In this document: piece by piece, positions 41,519 through 53,298 of the stretch | How positions within the stretch are numbered: position 1 is the first letter of the stretch | Layout of the letters: each line of letters opens with the position of its first letter | Assembly (NCBI GenBank): GCA_964035575.1 | Contig: OZ037856.1 | Location: 434,001-498,000 of the forward strand | DNA length: 64,000 nt | DNA from: Rhynchopus sp. YZ270_cl-10 | Lineage: Eukaryota > Euglenozoa > Diplonemea > Diplonemida > Diplonemidae | Direction of reading: 5' to 3' | The notes under the pieces: model-generated | Seen by the model: only the letters and a program-made list of their open reading frames with translations | The model's database searches: none | Told to the model about the DNA's origin: nothing | Position numbers and translations under genes: made by a program

Positions 41519-42537
41519 AAAAAAAAAAAAGGGGGGAGGGAAGGGAGGGGGGAAAACGTGATTGAAGAAAAATATTTTTTTTTTATAAGATGAATCTAAA
41601 CCTCGTTGTGCTTAGTCACTGTTAAGAAAAATAGTAGGAAAGGAGGAAAAAAACGAAGTGAATGTTGAAAGGGGGGAGGGGAGAGGGGAAAAGAGAAAAG
41701 TGGTGAGGCTGATCTAAGCACTGCGTGATTAGCCAACCCCCCCAAAAAAGAAAAGAACATTGTTTTGTTTTGTTTTGTTTTGTTCTGCTCGTTGTTGAGA
41801 GCCACGAAAACTGGATGCTGTTAAAAAAAAAAACCAGCCTCCTTTTTTTGCAGGGATGGAGAAAAGGGGGTAATAAAAATCGGGGGAAATAAGGGAATGA
41901 GGGTAGTTGACTTTTGTGCAACACTGAGTGAAGTAGCCGTGTTACAACAAAATGTACATGAAGAAACTGTTGTGCCCATTTTGGAAGGGAAAAAAAAAGG
42001 GGGCCTTATACGACAAGGAAAAGAGACATCGAAAACATTGGAAAAACAGACAAATAAATCGCCTCAAAGTCCAAACCTCATTTTCCTCAAGAGCTTTTCT
42101 ATTTTGGTTGGTTTATCTTGGGTTACGTTTATTTTTAGAAAATATTTTCCCTCTCTACGGATTACTTTTCTTTGAGAAATTGGAATAATCATCAAAAAAG
42201 GCACCGTTTTTCAATCAGTTACGGACAACCTTTTTTTCGTTTTTTTTTTGCATACAAACGTTATAATAAAATATCACGCCATACGCCTATGTATATGTTT
42301 GAAACAATAAATAGAAGAGCCATGCTGGGGGACGGGGAGCGGGAATAAATCCTTACAAGGGTGTCTTGAAATACAAAGCACTCACATGACAGTGTACCTA
42401 CCGGATTAAAGAGAGCAGTTGAAATATATGCCCCACAAAGAAAACTTACATGAATGTACATATCACGGTCATACAGTTGCGAAAGAGTAGTTGCCATATT
42501 ATGGAACAGTGTTCGCGTGTACTGTGTCTGTTTTTTT

Positions 42538-42600
42538 GTTGTGTCGACAAATCACCTAAGGACCCGCTTGGGGAACCTAGGGTCTGTACTCAATTGTTGG
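42538..42600 (+). repeat. F3 structured repeat with expanded inner stem
   Basis: It reads GTTGTGTCGACAAATCACCT, then a longer inner arm AAGGACCCGC...GGGGAACCTAGG, then GTCTGTACTCAATTGTTGG. Both ends match the F3 family. Confidence 0.65.
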
Positions 42601-42668
42601 TCAAAACTTTTTTTTTGCTTCTCTTTTTTTTCCCCCAAAAAAAGGAAGTGACGAGAAGCCCCAATTTA

Positions 42669-43753
42669 CATACATTGAAATCCCCGGGAGTCGCGGAGAC
42701 TCTCCACTGGTGTTTTCGAGAGTTTTAGCGATTAAAAAAAAAGAAAAAAAATTCGCGATTAATCGCGAATTTGTGAAAAACTCTCGAAAACTCTCCAATT
42801 TTAAAAAAAATTCTCCAAAACTCTCCAAAACTCTCCAATACTCCCCGATTTAAAAAAAATACTCTCGAAAACTCTCCAATTTATAAAATAAAAATTTGCG
42901 ATTAATCGCGAATTTATGAAAAAATCTCGAAAACTGGGCCATCTATGAACGGGGAGAGATTTTTTCACAAGCTCTCACTACGTTCCGAGGGGGTTTTTGT
43001 ACTTTAGTGGTGTGGCTGGCAACATGTATTCTGTGGTGGTCAAAAGTGCAATGTTCCTTCTCCAATGGATTTATTGGGTGTACTGCTATACTGGGACAAT
43101 ATGGTCAGATCACTCTTCAAACCACCTGGAAAAGTGCACGGCATCTAAGAATTTCCGCCTGCGGCGGGAAGCCTCGACCCGTTTTCACCCTTTTCTTGTT
43201 CCTTATCCCCATATTTAAAATAGCCCTGCTTACATGTGGTGGTATGCTTCAGTGCTGGTATGGTGTACCATTTTTCGCCCAGAGTAATTTAAGCGTAATT
43301 ATATCTTAAACAGGTGTGGATAATTTCCAAGCGCGGAATTAACCCGTCGCATTTGTGATCGACCTGTGGGCTCGTTTGCTCATGTCCGCCACCACTGTGC
43401 CGCCTAAAGCCGCGAGGCTTATCACCCCTCTGTCGTGGTGGGTGCATTTTGCGAATCAATCGGTAGGTGTAATGTGAGTACGTAGACTGAACGTGTGCCC
43501 AGGTAGGCACAGGTCAGATGCGGATAGCACCAGGTGTGCACGGTTGTGTTTGGGGTAAAATGCTACAAAAAATCGCGATTTTACTCCCGGGGATTAATCG
43601 CGAATTTTGTCGCGATTAATCGCGAAAACTCTCCGTAAAAAAAAAAAAAAAACACTCTCGAAAACTCTCGAAACCAAAAAAACACTCACGGGGAGTTCGT
43701 TTTTTTTGATTTTTTGCCAAACTCCCCGTGACTCCCCGGGATTTCAATGTATG
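42669..43753. mobile_element. TIR element, 1085 bp, 6-bp target duplication
   Basis: The ends are CATACATTGAAATCCC...GTC and its inverted copy with one mismatch in 24. AATTTA flanks both sides (42663-42668, 43754-43759). The subterminal regions are packed with GCGATTAATCGCGAA palindromes and CTCTCGAAAACTCTCC repeats. The centre (about 42990-43550) is of different, GC-richer composition and has no long ORF. Confidence 0.82.
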
Positions 43754-43969
43754 AATTTAGGGGAAAATATATTGGTTTATAAAAAAAATCAAAAATACAG
43801 AAAAAAATGTTGAAAAGATGAACCGAAATCTGTTTTTTTGGACACCTAAATATTTTTTTTGTATTTCTTGGTTTCGTGCATTGTTACCCTATCACGATAC
43901 GCTGAAGAGAAAAAAAAAAAAACTGGTTGTATGGAGGAATGAAAGATGATGAAGTACAACAAAGATAAT

Positions 43970-44033
43970 GGTAGTTATTTGATGCAGGCATCTCCGACTG
44001 ACCCACTGTACGATGCCAGCCCCGGATGCAAGC
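43970..44033 (+). repeat. F7 structured repeat, best copy
   Basis: It reads GGTAGTTATTTGATGCAGGC, ATCTCCGACTGACCCACTG, TACGATGCCAGCCCCGGATG. GGCATC pairs with GATGCC. Confidence 0.75.
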
Positions 44034-44237
44034 ATAAAGTACCCTGCAGCTAACAACAGAAAGGTTGTGAAAAGAAAACCTAATGGCTTGCCCGTATCGA
44101 AAGAAAAAAAAAAAGAAAAAGTTGAAGGCGGATTTAAAAGAAAAATGCATCAAGTCTGTCCAGGATAGAATGAAAAAAAATAAAGTATGTAGAAGTTGAA
44201 GCCCTTTTTATGTTATTGTCATTTTTTGGGTTCACAT

Positions 44238-44752
44238 CAGGGGTGTCGCTAATTTTGGGGAAATTTTTGAAAAATCTGAAATCGGGGTGCAAATTTTTTT
44301 TTTTACGTGGGGATTTTTTTTCCATTACCAGGGGGCGAAAAAACAGTGTTTTGTGGCATTTCCGAGCCAATCCCAGGCTGTGGTGGGGGATATACAGAAA
44401 AATGGACAAACTTTTAGTGACTTAAATTTTCACAAAATATGAACCCATACTCTTAAACATGGGTCATTTTCAGGTCTGAAAACCCAAATTTAGATGAAAT
44501 TGTGGTGTTTTTGACACCACTGAGAACAGTAGGTAACGAGAACGGTAGCGCCGCAGGCGCACGGTACCCAACTTTTGTCTTTTTCTTTTTCCCTTTTCTC
44601 TGCGTTCTTTTGATTGTGCGAGCCGATTGCTCTCCACGGTGGGGTCACATGTGTGCGCTAAAATACGCTAAAGTACCCTTACTATGAAGTATGAGATTCT
44701 CTGGTTTTAGCAAGGAAACCCCTGCAAGCATGTTCCCAGATCACGAAAAAAA

Positions 44753-44788
<36 letters not shown>

Positions 44789-45476
44789 CGTTTTTGGGCG
44801 TTTTTGTTGATCGCATCGTCCGATGCGGTGCAATTGCAGAAAGTGATGGGGTCATTTTGGAAAAATGGACGAGTTTTCGGTATTTAAGTTTTCACCATTT
44901 TTTTATTCCTGTGCACTTTTCGAGACTGCCGATTCTCGTAATCAAGGGTCATGTTCAAGTCTGAAAACACAGCTTCAGATGAAATTGTGGTGTTCTTGAC
45001 TGAGAACGGTAGCGCCGCAGGCGCACGGTACCCAACTTTTGTCTTTTTGTTTTTTCCTTTTTCTCTGCGTTCTTTTGATTGCGCGAGCCGATTGCTCTCC
45101 ACGGTGGGGTCACATGTGTGCGCAAAAACACGCTATGGTACCCTTACTAAGGAAACCCCGGTTTGCAAAAAAAAAAGGGTAAGGCAGGGTAAGGTAAATC
45201 TGGAAATCCCACCCAAAAAAAAAAAAATCTTCGCGGGGTGAGGGCGGCACCTGGGGATTTTCCCTGACCCCCAAAAACCTCGTTTTTGGAACGTTCTGAC
45301 ACAACCGAGTTCACGGTGGCCTCTCACTTAAAAAAAGAACAAGTTGTTAACACATTAAACCCACCCTGTATTAGGTGCAAATTTTTTTTTTCCTACACAG
45401 ATTTTACTAGGGGTGCAAATTTTTTTTTTGGTTTTGAAAAAGTCGGGACCCTGGACCCGAATTAGCGACACCCCTG
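44238..45476. mobile_element. hAT non-autonomous element, family N2 (1239 bp)
   Basis: The ends are CAGGGGTGTCGCTAATT and its inverted copy, with an exact 8-bp duplication GTTCACAT (44230-44237, 45477-45484). The body is an internal tandem duplication: about 44460-44690 and 44940-45150 are close copies, each with GCGCCGCAGGCGCACGGTAC. A 36-nt pure G run sits between them. No transposase. Confidence 0.88.
44753..44788 (+). repeat. Homopolymer of 36 G
   Basis: Uninterrupted G run inside the hAT N2 element. Such a tract could form a G-quadruplex and is prone to length error in sequencing, so its true length is uncertain. Confidence 0.85.
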
Positions 45477-45484
45477 GTTCACAT

Positions 45485-46601
45485 TTTTAAATGTTTTTTT
45501 TTTCCCCTTCTTCTCAAAGGTTTGTGGAAAACAATATCCACATTTTTTTTTTTTGTTCAATGCCGGTAGGGAGGAACAGTGGAACAAATCTGATTAAACC
45601 CCCTGCCTTCCTCTCTCTGCAAGCTGATTCGTTTGCGTAAGAGAGTGCCGTGCGTCAGTGTTCTGCACAAGACTAAAAGAAGGCCTTCTTCTCATTTTTT
45701 CGAGAGAAAAAAGAAAATAAAAGGGGCATGTTTTAGAACGTTGTTCCATTGGTTTCAGACAGCAAAATAAAGTAAGAAAAAAAAGAGAAAAAAAATCGTG
45801 TTAATAATCCTAAAGCAATTCATGCTAACTCAATTTTAAAAAACTCTTCTTTGAAAGAACACTAAGTGACTTTAGGATAATCATAAAAAGAAAAAAGAAC
45901 AAAACGGGGAGTTTTTTTGGTCACTCCGCTATGTTATGCACTTTCTTTTTTTTCCTCCTTCTCTTTTTTTCCACTGGGGGAAATGTCGGTAATTGTGATG
46001 AAAACAAAAAAAATAAATAGGTGAAGCGGACAGTCACCGTCCGTCGGGGTTTTTTTTTATTTCCATTTGTAAAGAGCTTGATATGCGAGGGAGATGGAGG
46101 GGAAAAAGAATAAGGAATATCCAAAAAATGGTGCTCCGGGAGGGGGTCGATATTGACAGGTTGTTGACCAATTTCCGAAAGCACGAAATAAAATAAAACA
46201 AAATAAACTGTCCCTCAAATGGGAACATAGGTGTGGTGTTGATTGAGTGGTGAGGGAGGGTAAGGGGGAATGGGGGATGGGTTATAGGGAAGGTGAAGGG
46301 GAGGAGGAAGAGGAGGAGGAGGGGAAAGGGAAGGGAAACATTTGTTTTCTTTCAGGCCTGACTGATTCGAACAGTGCTTGAGATTTATTTTATTTTATTT
46401 TTTGGAATATCGACAATCCTTAAAAAGTCTTTTTGGGAGTCGAGATACAAACCAGCAGCGAACAAAAAAAAGGGGGGGGGGGGGCAGATAAACGTGAAAG
46501 CTGAGCGTGCCTCTCGTGGCAAGACACATATTTCAAGTTTGAATGGTGCTCCAGGAGGGGCCGATATTGACAGGTCGCTGACAGGTCGTTGCCATAGGGG
46601 A
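45485..46601. other. Spacer with hairpins and F11 repeats
   Basis: No gene supported. F12 inverted repeat TAATCCTAAAG...CTTTAGGATAAT at 45805-45885 (the same arms as near 29475-29520). F11 (GATATTGACAGG, GGTGCTCC) at 46126-46190 and 46536-46592. Purine-rich tract 46240-46340. Confidence 0.55.
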
Positions 46602-47756
46602 GGGTCATTTTTTAACGGCCCTTAGCGATTTTTTGGTGGGGCACACACACAGACACACAGTGGCCCATACGGACCCTCAGGGTACGCGAAGTAACGGGTG
46701 GTACATGTGGTATTACATGTAACTTTTGTTACATGTGGTACAGGTGGCGAAATCAGGTAGTGGTACAATGGTTTTGGGGGTGGTTCTGGGCAGCTTTCGG
46801 CGGTGATTTCCGGTGAGACCAAAAATATCCTCAAAAATCGTTGTGAAAATTATGGTGGGTGGGTTTTTTACATATCGACACATGTAACATGATCACATGT
46901 ACTAATACATGTAACTGTTACATTACATGTGAAGTTACATGTCATTTACGTAACGGTTTTTCACATGTAACATTCCATGTAATGTAACTTACTTCACCGC
47001 CGTGTGCTCCCCAAACCCCGGGGTACCCCGCGCGGACCCTACACGACGGTGAAGTAAATGTTATGTGCCCCCTAAAAATGACATGTACTTAACAGGTCAT
47101 TTCACCTGTGGCACATGTCACTTTACATGTCAAATGACATGTGGCTAACATGTAAAAAAAGTTACACGTAAATCACAATGTAAGGGGACAATGGGATATA
47201 CTCCGGACATGGATACCCACACAGAATACACGGTTACCCAGACATCTGTCAGGCAATCACTGATTCACTTCACACAGGTCGGGCAGTCGCTGCCTGCCCA
47301 TCCTCTTGTTCCTGTCTGCTATCGATTCCAGGTTCAGAACGTTCAGACGTTTAGTCAAAATGCTTTGAGTGATGACTCCTTTTGGGATACACAAAACCAC
47401 ACCAAGCGCGATCGCTGCTTCGGCAACGTGTCGAAATCAGCAGCGTCACACAGCCCTGAGTCCCTCAAAGCTGGAGGTGATTTCTACTACCACAGCTGGT
47501 CTGTGAACACATTCACAGACCAGCTGTGAAGCGGCAAAGAGTCGTTCAAGCTGGGATGCACAAGATAGAACGTGTGGATTTTGCACTTTTGACCACCACA
47601 GGTTATGTACCTGTGTACCTGTGTACCTGTGTACCTGTGTACCTGTGTACCTGTGTACCTGTGTACCTGTGTACCTGTGTACCTGTGTACCTGTGTACCT
47701 GTGTACCTGTGTACCTGTGTACCTGAAAATGGCTAAGTACTATTAAAAAATGACCC
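46602..47756. mobile_element. Probable TIR element with ACATGT palindromes and an octamer satellite
   Basis: The ends GGGTCATTTTTTAA.GGCCCT and the inverted right end agree over about 30 nt with several mismatches. It splits two partial F11 copies. The left half (46700-47180) is dense in ACATGT palindromes and GTTACATGT variants; the right half holds a GTGTACCT satellite. A short GC-rich segment (47190-47560) between them shows no real gene. No target duplication seen. Confidence 0.6.
47607..47725 (+). repeat. Octamer satellite GTGTACCT, about 15 units
   Basis: A perfect tandem array. It produces open frames on both strands (VPVYLCTC and THRYTGTQV repeats) that are not genes. Confidence 0.95.
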
Positions 47757-50700
47757 ACCCCCCCCCCCCCCGATATTGACAGGTCGCTGACAGGTCGTTG
47801 ACTCATTTCCTATAGCACCATTGAAATACACATTTTTTTTTTTGTTCAAAATGATTTCAAAAAAACGCCGTACAGCCTTAAATCGTGTGTTCGTGTGAAC
47901 GCAGTTGCATAAAAAGTCGACAAATCTCCGAAGGTTATTGTACAGAGCATCGTTCAAAGCCTTTGTTTTTCAAACTAATTTTCATATACTTTTCCATTCA
48001 AAAAAGAAGAGAAAGTTTAAAAAGGTGAGGTTGATAGTGCAAAACGCAGGCACTTAACACTCTAAAAAAAAAGAGTATTTTTTTTTTAAAAATACACAAG
48101 CGTCACAACGCTGTGAAGCAAAAGGTGGGTTTTATTACTTTTGCTTTGTTTTCTCATCAAAAAATATAGTTTTTTTTTTTTTTTCTCGTTTCTTTTTGGG
48201 AGGGGGTGTGTGTAGGGGGAGCGAGCGAGAGCAGGGAAAAGGGAAGTTTCCGTATACGATGACGTTTCTGTGGAACGCAAAGGGGGGAGAGGGGGAGAAA
48301 ATACTTTGGCTTCTGAATGCCAGATTGTGTGGGTTCCAAAAAAAAAGAAATAGAAAGTGGAAACGCCTCACCGTTCATCGGAGGACGCAGACACTATAAA
48401 AAAAAAATTTTTCGCAGTTTGTTTTGTCCGCCCTCCATAAGGGAAGGAGACCCGGGTTCTGTCCCTCTTTTACGTACCATGCGGGGTAGTCGGTGCTAGC
48501 GCTAAAGTAATTTGAGAATGTCAAAAAGAATTGGCCAGATTCCCATTTTTAGCATCCAACATTTCAACCTCGGTAGGGGGGCTTTTTTGTTTGTCTGTTT
48601 GGTTTCTCTCATTGCCCGTCTTGATGGCAGTGCACAAAAAAAAAAGATGTTAGTGACGAGAAAAAAAAATTCTTTTTGTGCGGACCAGAGAAAATGTGAA
48701 TGGAAGGTGACTTAGGGGGGAGGGTGAAGTTGAAGATTGAAGAGAGGTAGAGTAAGAGTTGTTATTTTTTTTTTTTTTTTCAGATACTTTCTTATCGAAG
48801 CGGAACAGAAAGGCTTGTGTAATATTTATAAAAAAAAGGTTGAAGTTATTACGTCAACATCAAGGAGTAATCAATTTCATATACTTTCCATTCGAGAAAG
48901 CACACAAGGACGTTCAAAAACGAATGTAAAAATAACAGAATGTTCTTCGTGCATAGTCCAAAGGGGGGAAAATGATTAAAATTGCTTTTTGTGATGGAAT
49001 TGTCGATCTAATCCAACATCAATGTAAAAACGCCTCGTCTGACATCGGCGGGCGCGAACACTAAAAGAAATACTGCAACCCATTAATCCTTCGGCAATCA
49101 TAAGATTCAAGTAACACCGCAACTGTTTCATAGCAAAAAAAAAAAAATAATTATAAGAAAACCAACAGCTGATACAGAGGTACCAACAATGGATCAAAAC
49201 AATCTAATAAAAAAAGAAACAATCGCGAGAAGAAAAAAAAAATGATGAAGAGTTGTCAAGTGAAGTGATCAGGGTTTTAAAAACCCGCCTATTTCTCGCG
49301 AGCCAACGTAAATAACGATTGTTTCTTCTTATGCGGCAAAACCGGAAAACCTAAAACCTTCAGGAAGGTATGATATTGCGGGTGCAGTCATCCTTTATTT
49401 TTTCTCAATAAAAAATATAACGTTTGTTTAAAAAAACATTCTCACAAACCAAACGTTGACTGGAGCAGGGGGGGGGGCTGAAAATATCTGGGAGTCAGGG
49501 GCTTTAAACGGAGTGTTATTTTTTGTAACATACTGTGTTTTTTGAGAGTGCTGTGAGAAGCAACGTGTGTGATGAATGAAAGGTTTAGCTTGCCGGTAAG
49601 AAAAGTAGATATAAAGAGATACATAGAAAGTGCACACGACTCACCAGGAATCCGGTGGACGAAAAAAAGGCACCAACAAAAAGAGAGAAAATAAAAAAAG
49701 GTCCACGCATTTTAGTTAAACATCTATTTCCTCCCAAAGGTAGTAACTGAAAGGTGCTAGACAGAAGGTTACAGAGAAAAAAAAAAATCACACACATAAA
49801 AAATAAAGGGGGAATTATAGGGTCGATTTCTCACAAAATTTGTTCCCTTTTTTTTTAAAAAGTACAGTTTGCACTTAGGGCTGTTCTCTTCTAACTAAAG
49901 TTAGGTTTGAGGGGGAATCATATGAAATAAAAAGGAACCATCAGAAGAAGAAAAAGAACGCATCGTTTGTATACGGAGTGGGGAAGGATTGGGGATGACT
50001 AGGTCAAATAAAAGGCGCTGCTGGTAGGAAAACGGATGGGCCCCACAAGAGGCTTAGCCTATAGGCTTAGCCCACAAGAGGTGCTTAGCCCTAAGGGTGT
50101 TTTTTTTGAATGGGGGATTTTATGAAGTTTTTTTTTTTGTTTTGTTTTTCGGGATCATGAGATAACACATACGATGGTCCAGAAACCCCCCTCACTATAC
50201 TACAGCATCTCCTCATATAGTAGGGGGAAATGAGACTGGACCGTCATGTTTTTTTTCCCTCCATCATACCCCAAAGCTATTTTCGAGAATTGCCGTAAAA
50301 TGGGCGAGGGGTTTTAAAGGATTGCAACCCCAATCGGGGTTTTGTTTTGAGGTTTGGGTGTGATTCTTTCCCCCTCTGGATTTCCTCAAAAAGGAAAAAA
50401 AGGGGAGCAAAGAAAAGAAAAGAATGAAGAGAGAAAAAAAAAACAGCATGGTATCCTCAGCAGTCTGCCTTTTGCCAGTGCAACGCAAAGACAAGGTAGG
50501 TGCCGCGAATACGACCTGACGTCCTACTACCAAGTGGGCTTTTCGCATTGGGGTTTAGCTTTTTTTTTTTCAAATATTTTCAAATAAAACGCGAATAATC
50601 ACTCGTTCATTTCAAATTAGGGGGGGTTTTTTGGGGTTCCAAAAAAAGAGGAATGTTGAATGGATGGTGAGACTCCCTTCTCGTGCAACTCCTCATTCTC

Positions 50701-51242
50701 TTTAAAGAACCGCGATTCGTTATTCCCCAATTCAAGTAACAGTTTTTTTTTTCGTTCTCTCTTAAGATCTGGGTTTTCCATGTTGTGTACATCGACACAA
50801 AAGATAAAAATGAAATAAAAGCTTGGGACCATAATTCCTAGCCAAAGATTTGAAAATCCATGATACCAACTTTAACCGAGATGAAAAAAAAAAAAGGGTG
50901 GGGTTGGCTTGTAAAATATACATAAAAAACCGCGCATAGACTGAACAGGTTAAGCTAAAAAAACCCCCCTGAATAAGGTACACGGGCTAAGAATTTTCAA
51001 ATGGTAATTTTCTTTTTCTCTCGCAAAAAAAAAAAGGGGAGGAAGAAGTTTTTTGTTATTTTTTTAGTTTTTTTGGTTCAGCATCATGGCTGTGTAACTT
51101 AAGTTTTTTTTAGTCCGGAACATGCCCAGCATTAGCGAACAGCCTGCAGTCACAGGGTCCTTGGACACCGAAAAATATGTAGTAATGATCGTTGAAACAA
51201 TCAGTGTACAGTAGTCCAAGAAACTCAGAGGGGTTACATTTT

Positions 51243-51300
51243 TGTTGTGTCGACAATCACCTACTAGTGCAGGATCTGTACTCAATGTCGCCCGAAGGCT
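51243..51300 (+). repeat. F3 structured repeat, best copy
   Basis: It reads TGTTGTGTCGACAATCACCT, ACTAGTGCAGGATCTGTACT, CAATGTCGCCCGAAGG and then a T run. CGACA pairs with TGTCG, enclosing AGTGCAG-GAT-CTGTACT. Confidence 0.8.
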
Positions 51301-52034
51301 TTTTTTTTTGAAATCCCAAAACTCGCCTTAGATATTTTTTTTTAAAGAAACCCCTCCTATGTTTCTTGTATCACTGTATTTTGTTCTGTTTGCGTTGTGC
51401 CTCTTTTTCATTATGTTTAATACACTCAAAACAAGCATGTTGTTTTGTTTCTTGTTTATAAGACATATTTATCTTTGAAAATCCTAGGTGCACAAACAAA
51501 GGAAAAAGAGATAAAAAGAAAAGTTTTAAGATGACCCGAAGCCTCTCGTACTTAGTCATCCTAAATATTTTAAAAAAATGCATCGTATAAACCAATCTTT
51601 CTTCCACCGATATTGGAGAGCTTTTTTTGGGGGGGTATTGGGTATTGGGGATTAGGGATTAGGGAATGGGAGTGGAGAAGAAAAAAGTTTTTAAAAATTC
51701 TCTTTTTTTTTCCGGGGTGATGGGAAGCAATGCTAAAGGGGTTTGGAATGGGGTTTGTTTGCTCTTCTTTTTGTTTTTCTTTGTTTTTTTGTTGCAGAAG
51801 AAGCAAGGCTCGGGGAGGGGGTGGGGGAGTTCCAGAACGAAAAAAAAAAGAGGGGGAAGGGGGTAAAGATATGTCAACATATGCATTCAATAAATTGATA
51901 GCATAGGTGTAGGGATCAAAAATGATCCCATCTTTCTTTTTGGAGGGGGGAAAGGGTAAAGATGAATATAAGCCTCTCGTGTGCTTAGTCATTAGTCATC
52001 TTTAAAAAAAATTGCCTCTCGTGCGCATCTTTGA

Positions 52035-52080
52035 TGCTGTATCGACAATCTCCTACCGAGGTAGGTACAGCGTCGACTGG
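52035..52080 (+). repeat. F3 structured repeat, compact form
   Basis: It reads GCTGTATCGACAATCTCCTA, CCGAGGTAGGTACAGCGTCG. The inner stem CCTACC-GA-GGTAGG differs wholly from the 8874 copy (ATACC/GGTAT), but its position is kept. Confidence 0.75.
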
Positions 52081-53298
52081 AGGATATTTTTTTTTTTTTT
52101 TAAATTGGGTTTTGAAAGATTGATGTGCCTCTCGTGCACACACATCAAAAAAAGAGGGAGGGGAGTGGGGAGAAGACATTCTGCAATGTCCTTTGCTTTG
52201 TTTTGTTTTGTTCTTGATTTTTTTTTCCCATTGTACGAAGCAACACCCCCCAAAAAAAAAAGTGAAGTTGAAAAAAAGAATAATGTTACAGCAACACACA
52301 CCACAGCAATGTGTTCCGCTCTCAGGAACTCTCCATAGCTGCTTTCAACGCAGGACACACCATTTTTTTTGTTTGTATCGACAATCAGGAAACTCTGGTA
52401 TTTATTGAATACTTTTGGTTTTTTGTAAAAAAAATAAAAAAAAGGGCGGATAACCAAAGCTATTTGCACAAAATAATTTCATATACTTTCTTTTCTTAAC
52501 CGAAATGAAAAGAAAGCAAAGAGGGTGCGACAAATGTACCCTTGCTTTTTTTTTTGGAATGACACAAAAGAAAATAAAAAAGAAAGAAAAAGAAGAAGAA
52601 AACACAATACGGACGGAGGGGATACTGTCGGAGTAACGGAGTTAAAATGGGGGGAAGAATAAGAAGAAGGGGAAAAAGAAAAAGTCGGCTGGATGAATCT
52701 AAACCTCACATGATTAGCCACCTTGCCAAAAAAACTGCACTACACTTTACTTTATTGTTGATTTTTTTTTTTTTTTTGAAAAAGAAGTTGGAAAAGGGGG
52801 TGTGCGCATTTACCCCCCCTTTGCACTCTCGGGGGAAATTTAGCCACCTTCCATTTGATCCACTCACATTTTTCGTTCTGTTCAGTTCAGGGTTTTCAAC
52901 ACCAGCGCTTCCTCTAGCGTAACGTGACGAGAATATTTTTTTTTAACGTAAATCTGTCACGAATCGGGCCTACCAGTGAAGGAGGCCCTCTAATTGGTAA
53001 TTCATTTTTCTTTCATTTGGGTTGTTTTTTTTCTTGAAATCTTTGACGAAAAAAAGAGAGAAAAAAAACATCACTGTGCGGCAACAGCCAACACATCACA
53101 CCGCATCACACTCTGCTGGCTTACTTCCGTTTTTTCATTTGTCTACGTTAAGACGCTTTCCCTCTCGCTACCTCAGAGGGAAAAAAAAAGGGTAAATACA
53201 GCAATACAACAAACATCGGAGAGGTAAAACCTTCCTTAGAGTTTTGAAATCCCAAAAATCCACCTTAGTTTTTTACCCCTCCGGTGTTTGTTGTGTTA

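Larger units (their letters stand above)
39645..42662. other. AT-rich spacer with repeats and a tRNA-like end
   Basis: No gene supported. F2 hairpins at 40378, 40572, 40790, 41588 and 41705; F1 at 41434-41518; F6 5' half at 42367-42404; F3 at 42538-42600. At 40190-40245 a string with GACCCGGGTTCAATTC (tRNA B-box-like) ends in a T run. Confidence 0.6.
47757..53296. other. AT-rich spacer with dispersed structured repeats
   Basis: No gene supported in 5.5 kb. Contents: F11 (47771-47823), F4 (47977, 48876, 52476), F1 partials (48024, 48355, 49024), a tRNA-like piece (48425-48470), F3 (51243, 52035, 52371), F2 (51528, 51959, 52111, 52690) and F9 (51868). Everything else is homopolymer-rich. Confidence 0.6.

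Noticed and set aside
46700-47725. Telomere or subtelomere satellite
   Set aside because: GTGTACCT and ACATGT units do not match known telomere repeats and sit inside one insertion.
48030-52700. Hammerhead or other self-cleaving ribozyme in the structured repeats
   Set aside because: I looked for CTGATGA plus GAAA cores in F1-F9 and found none.
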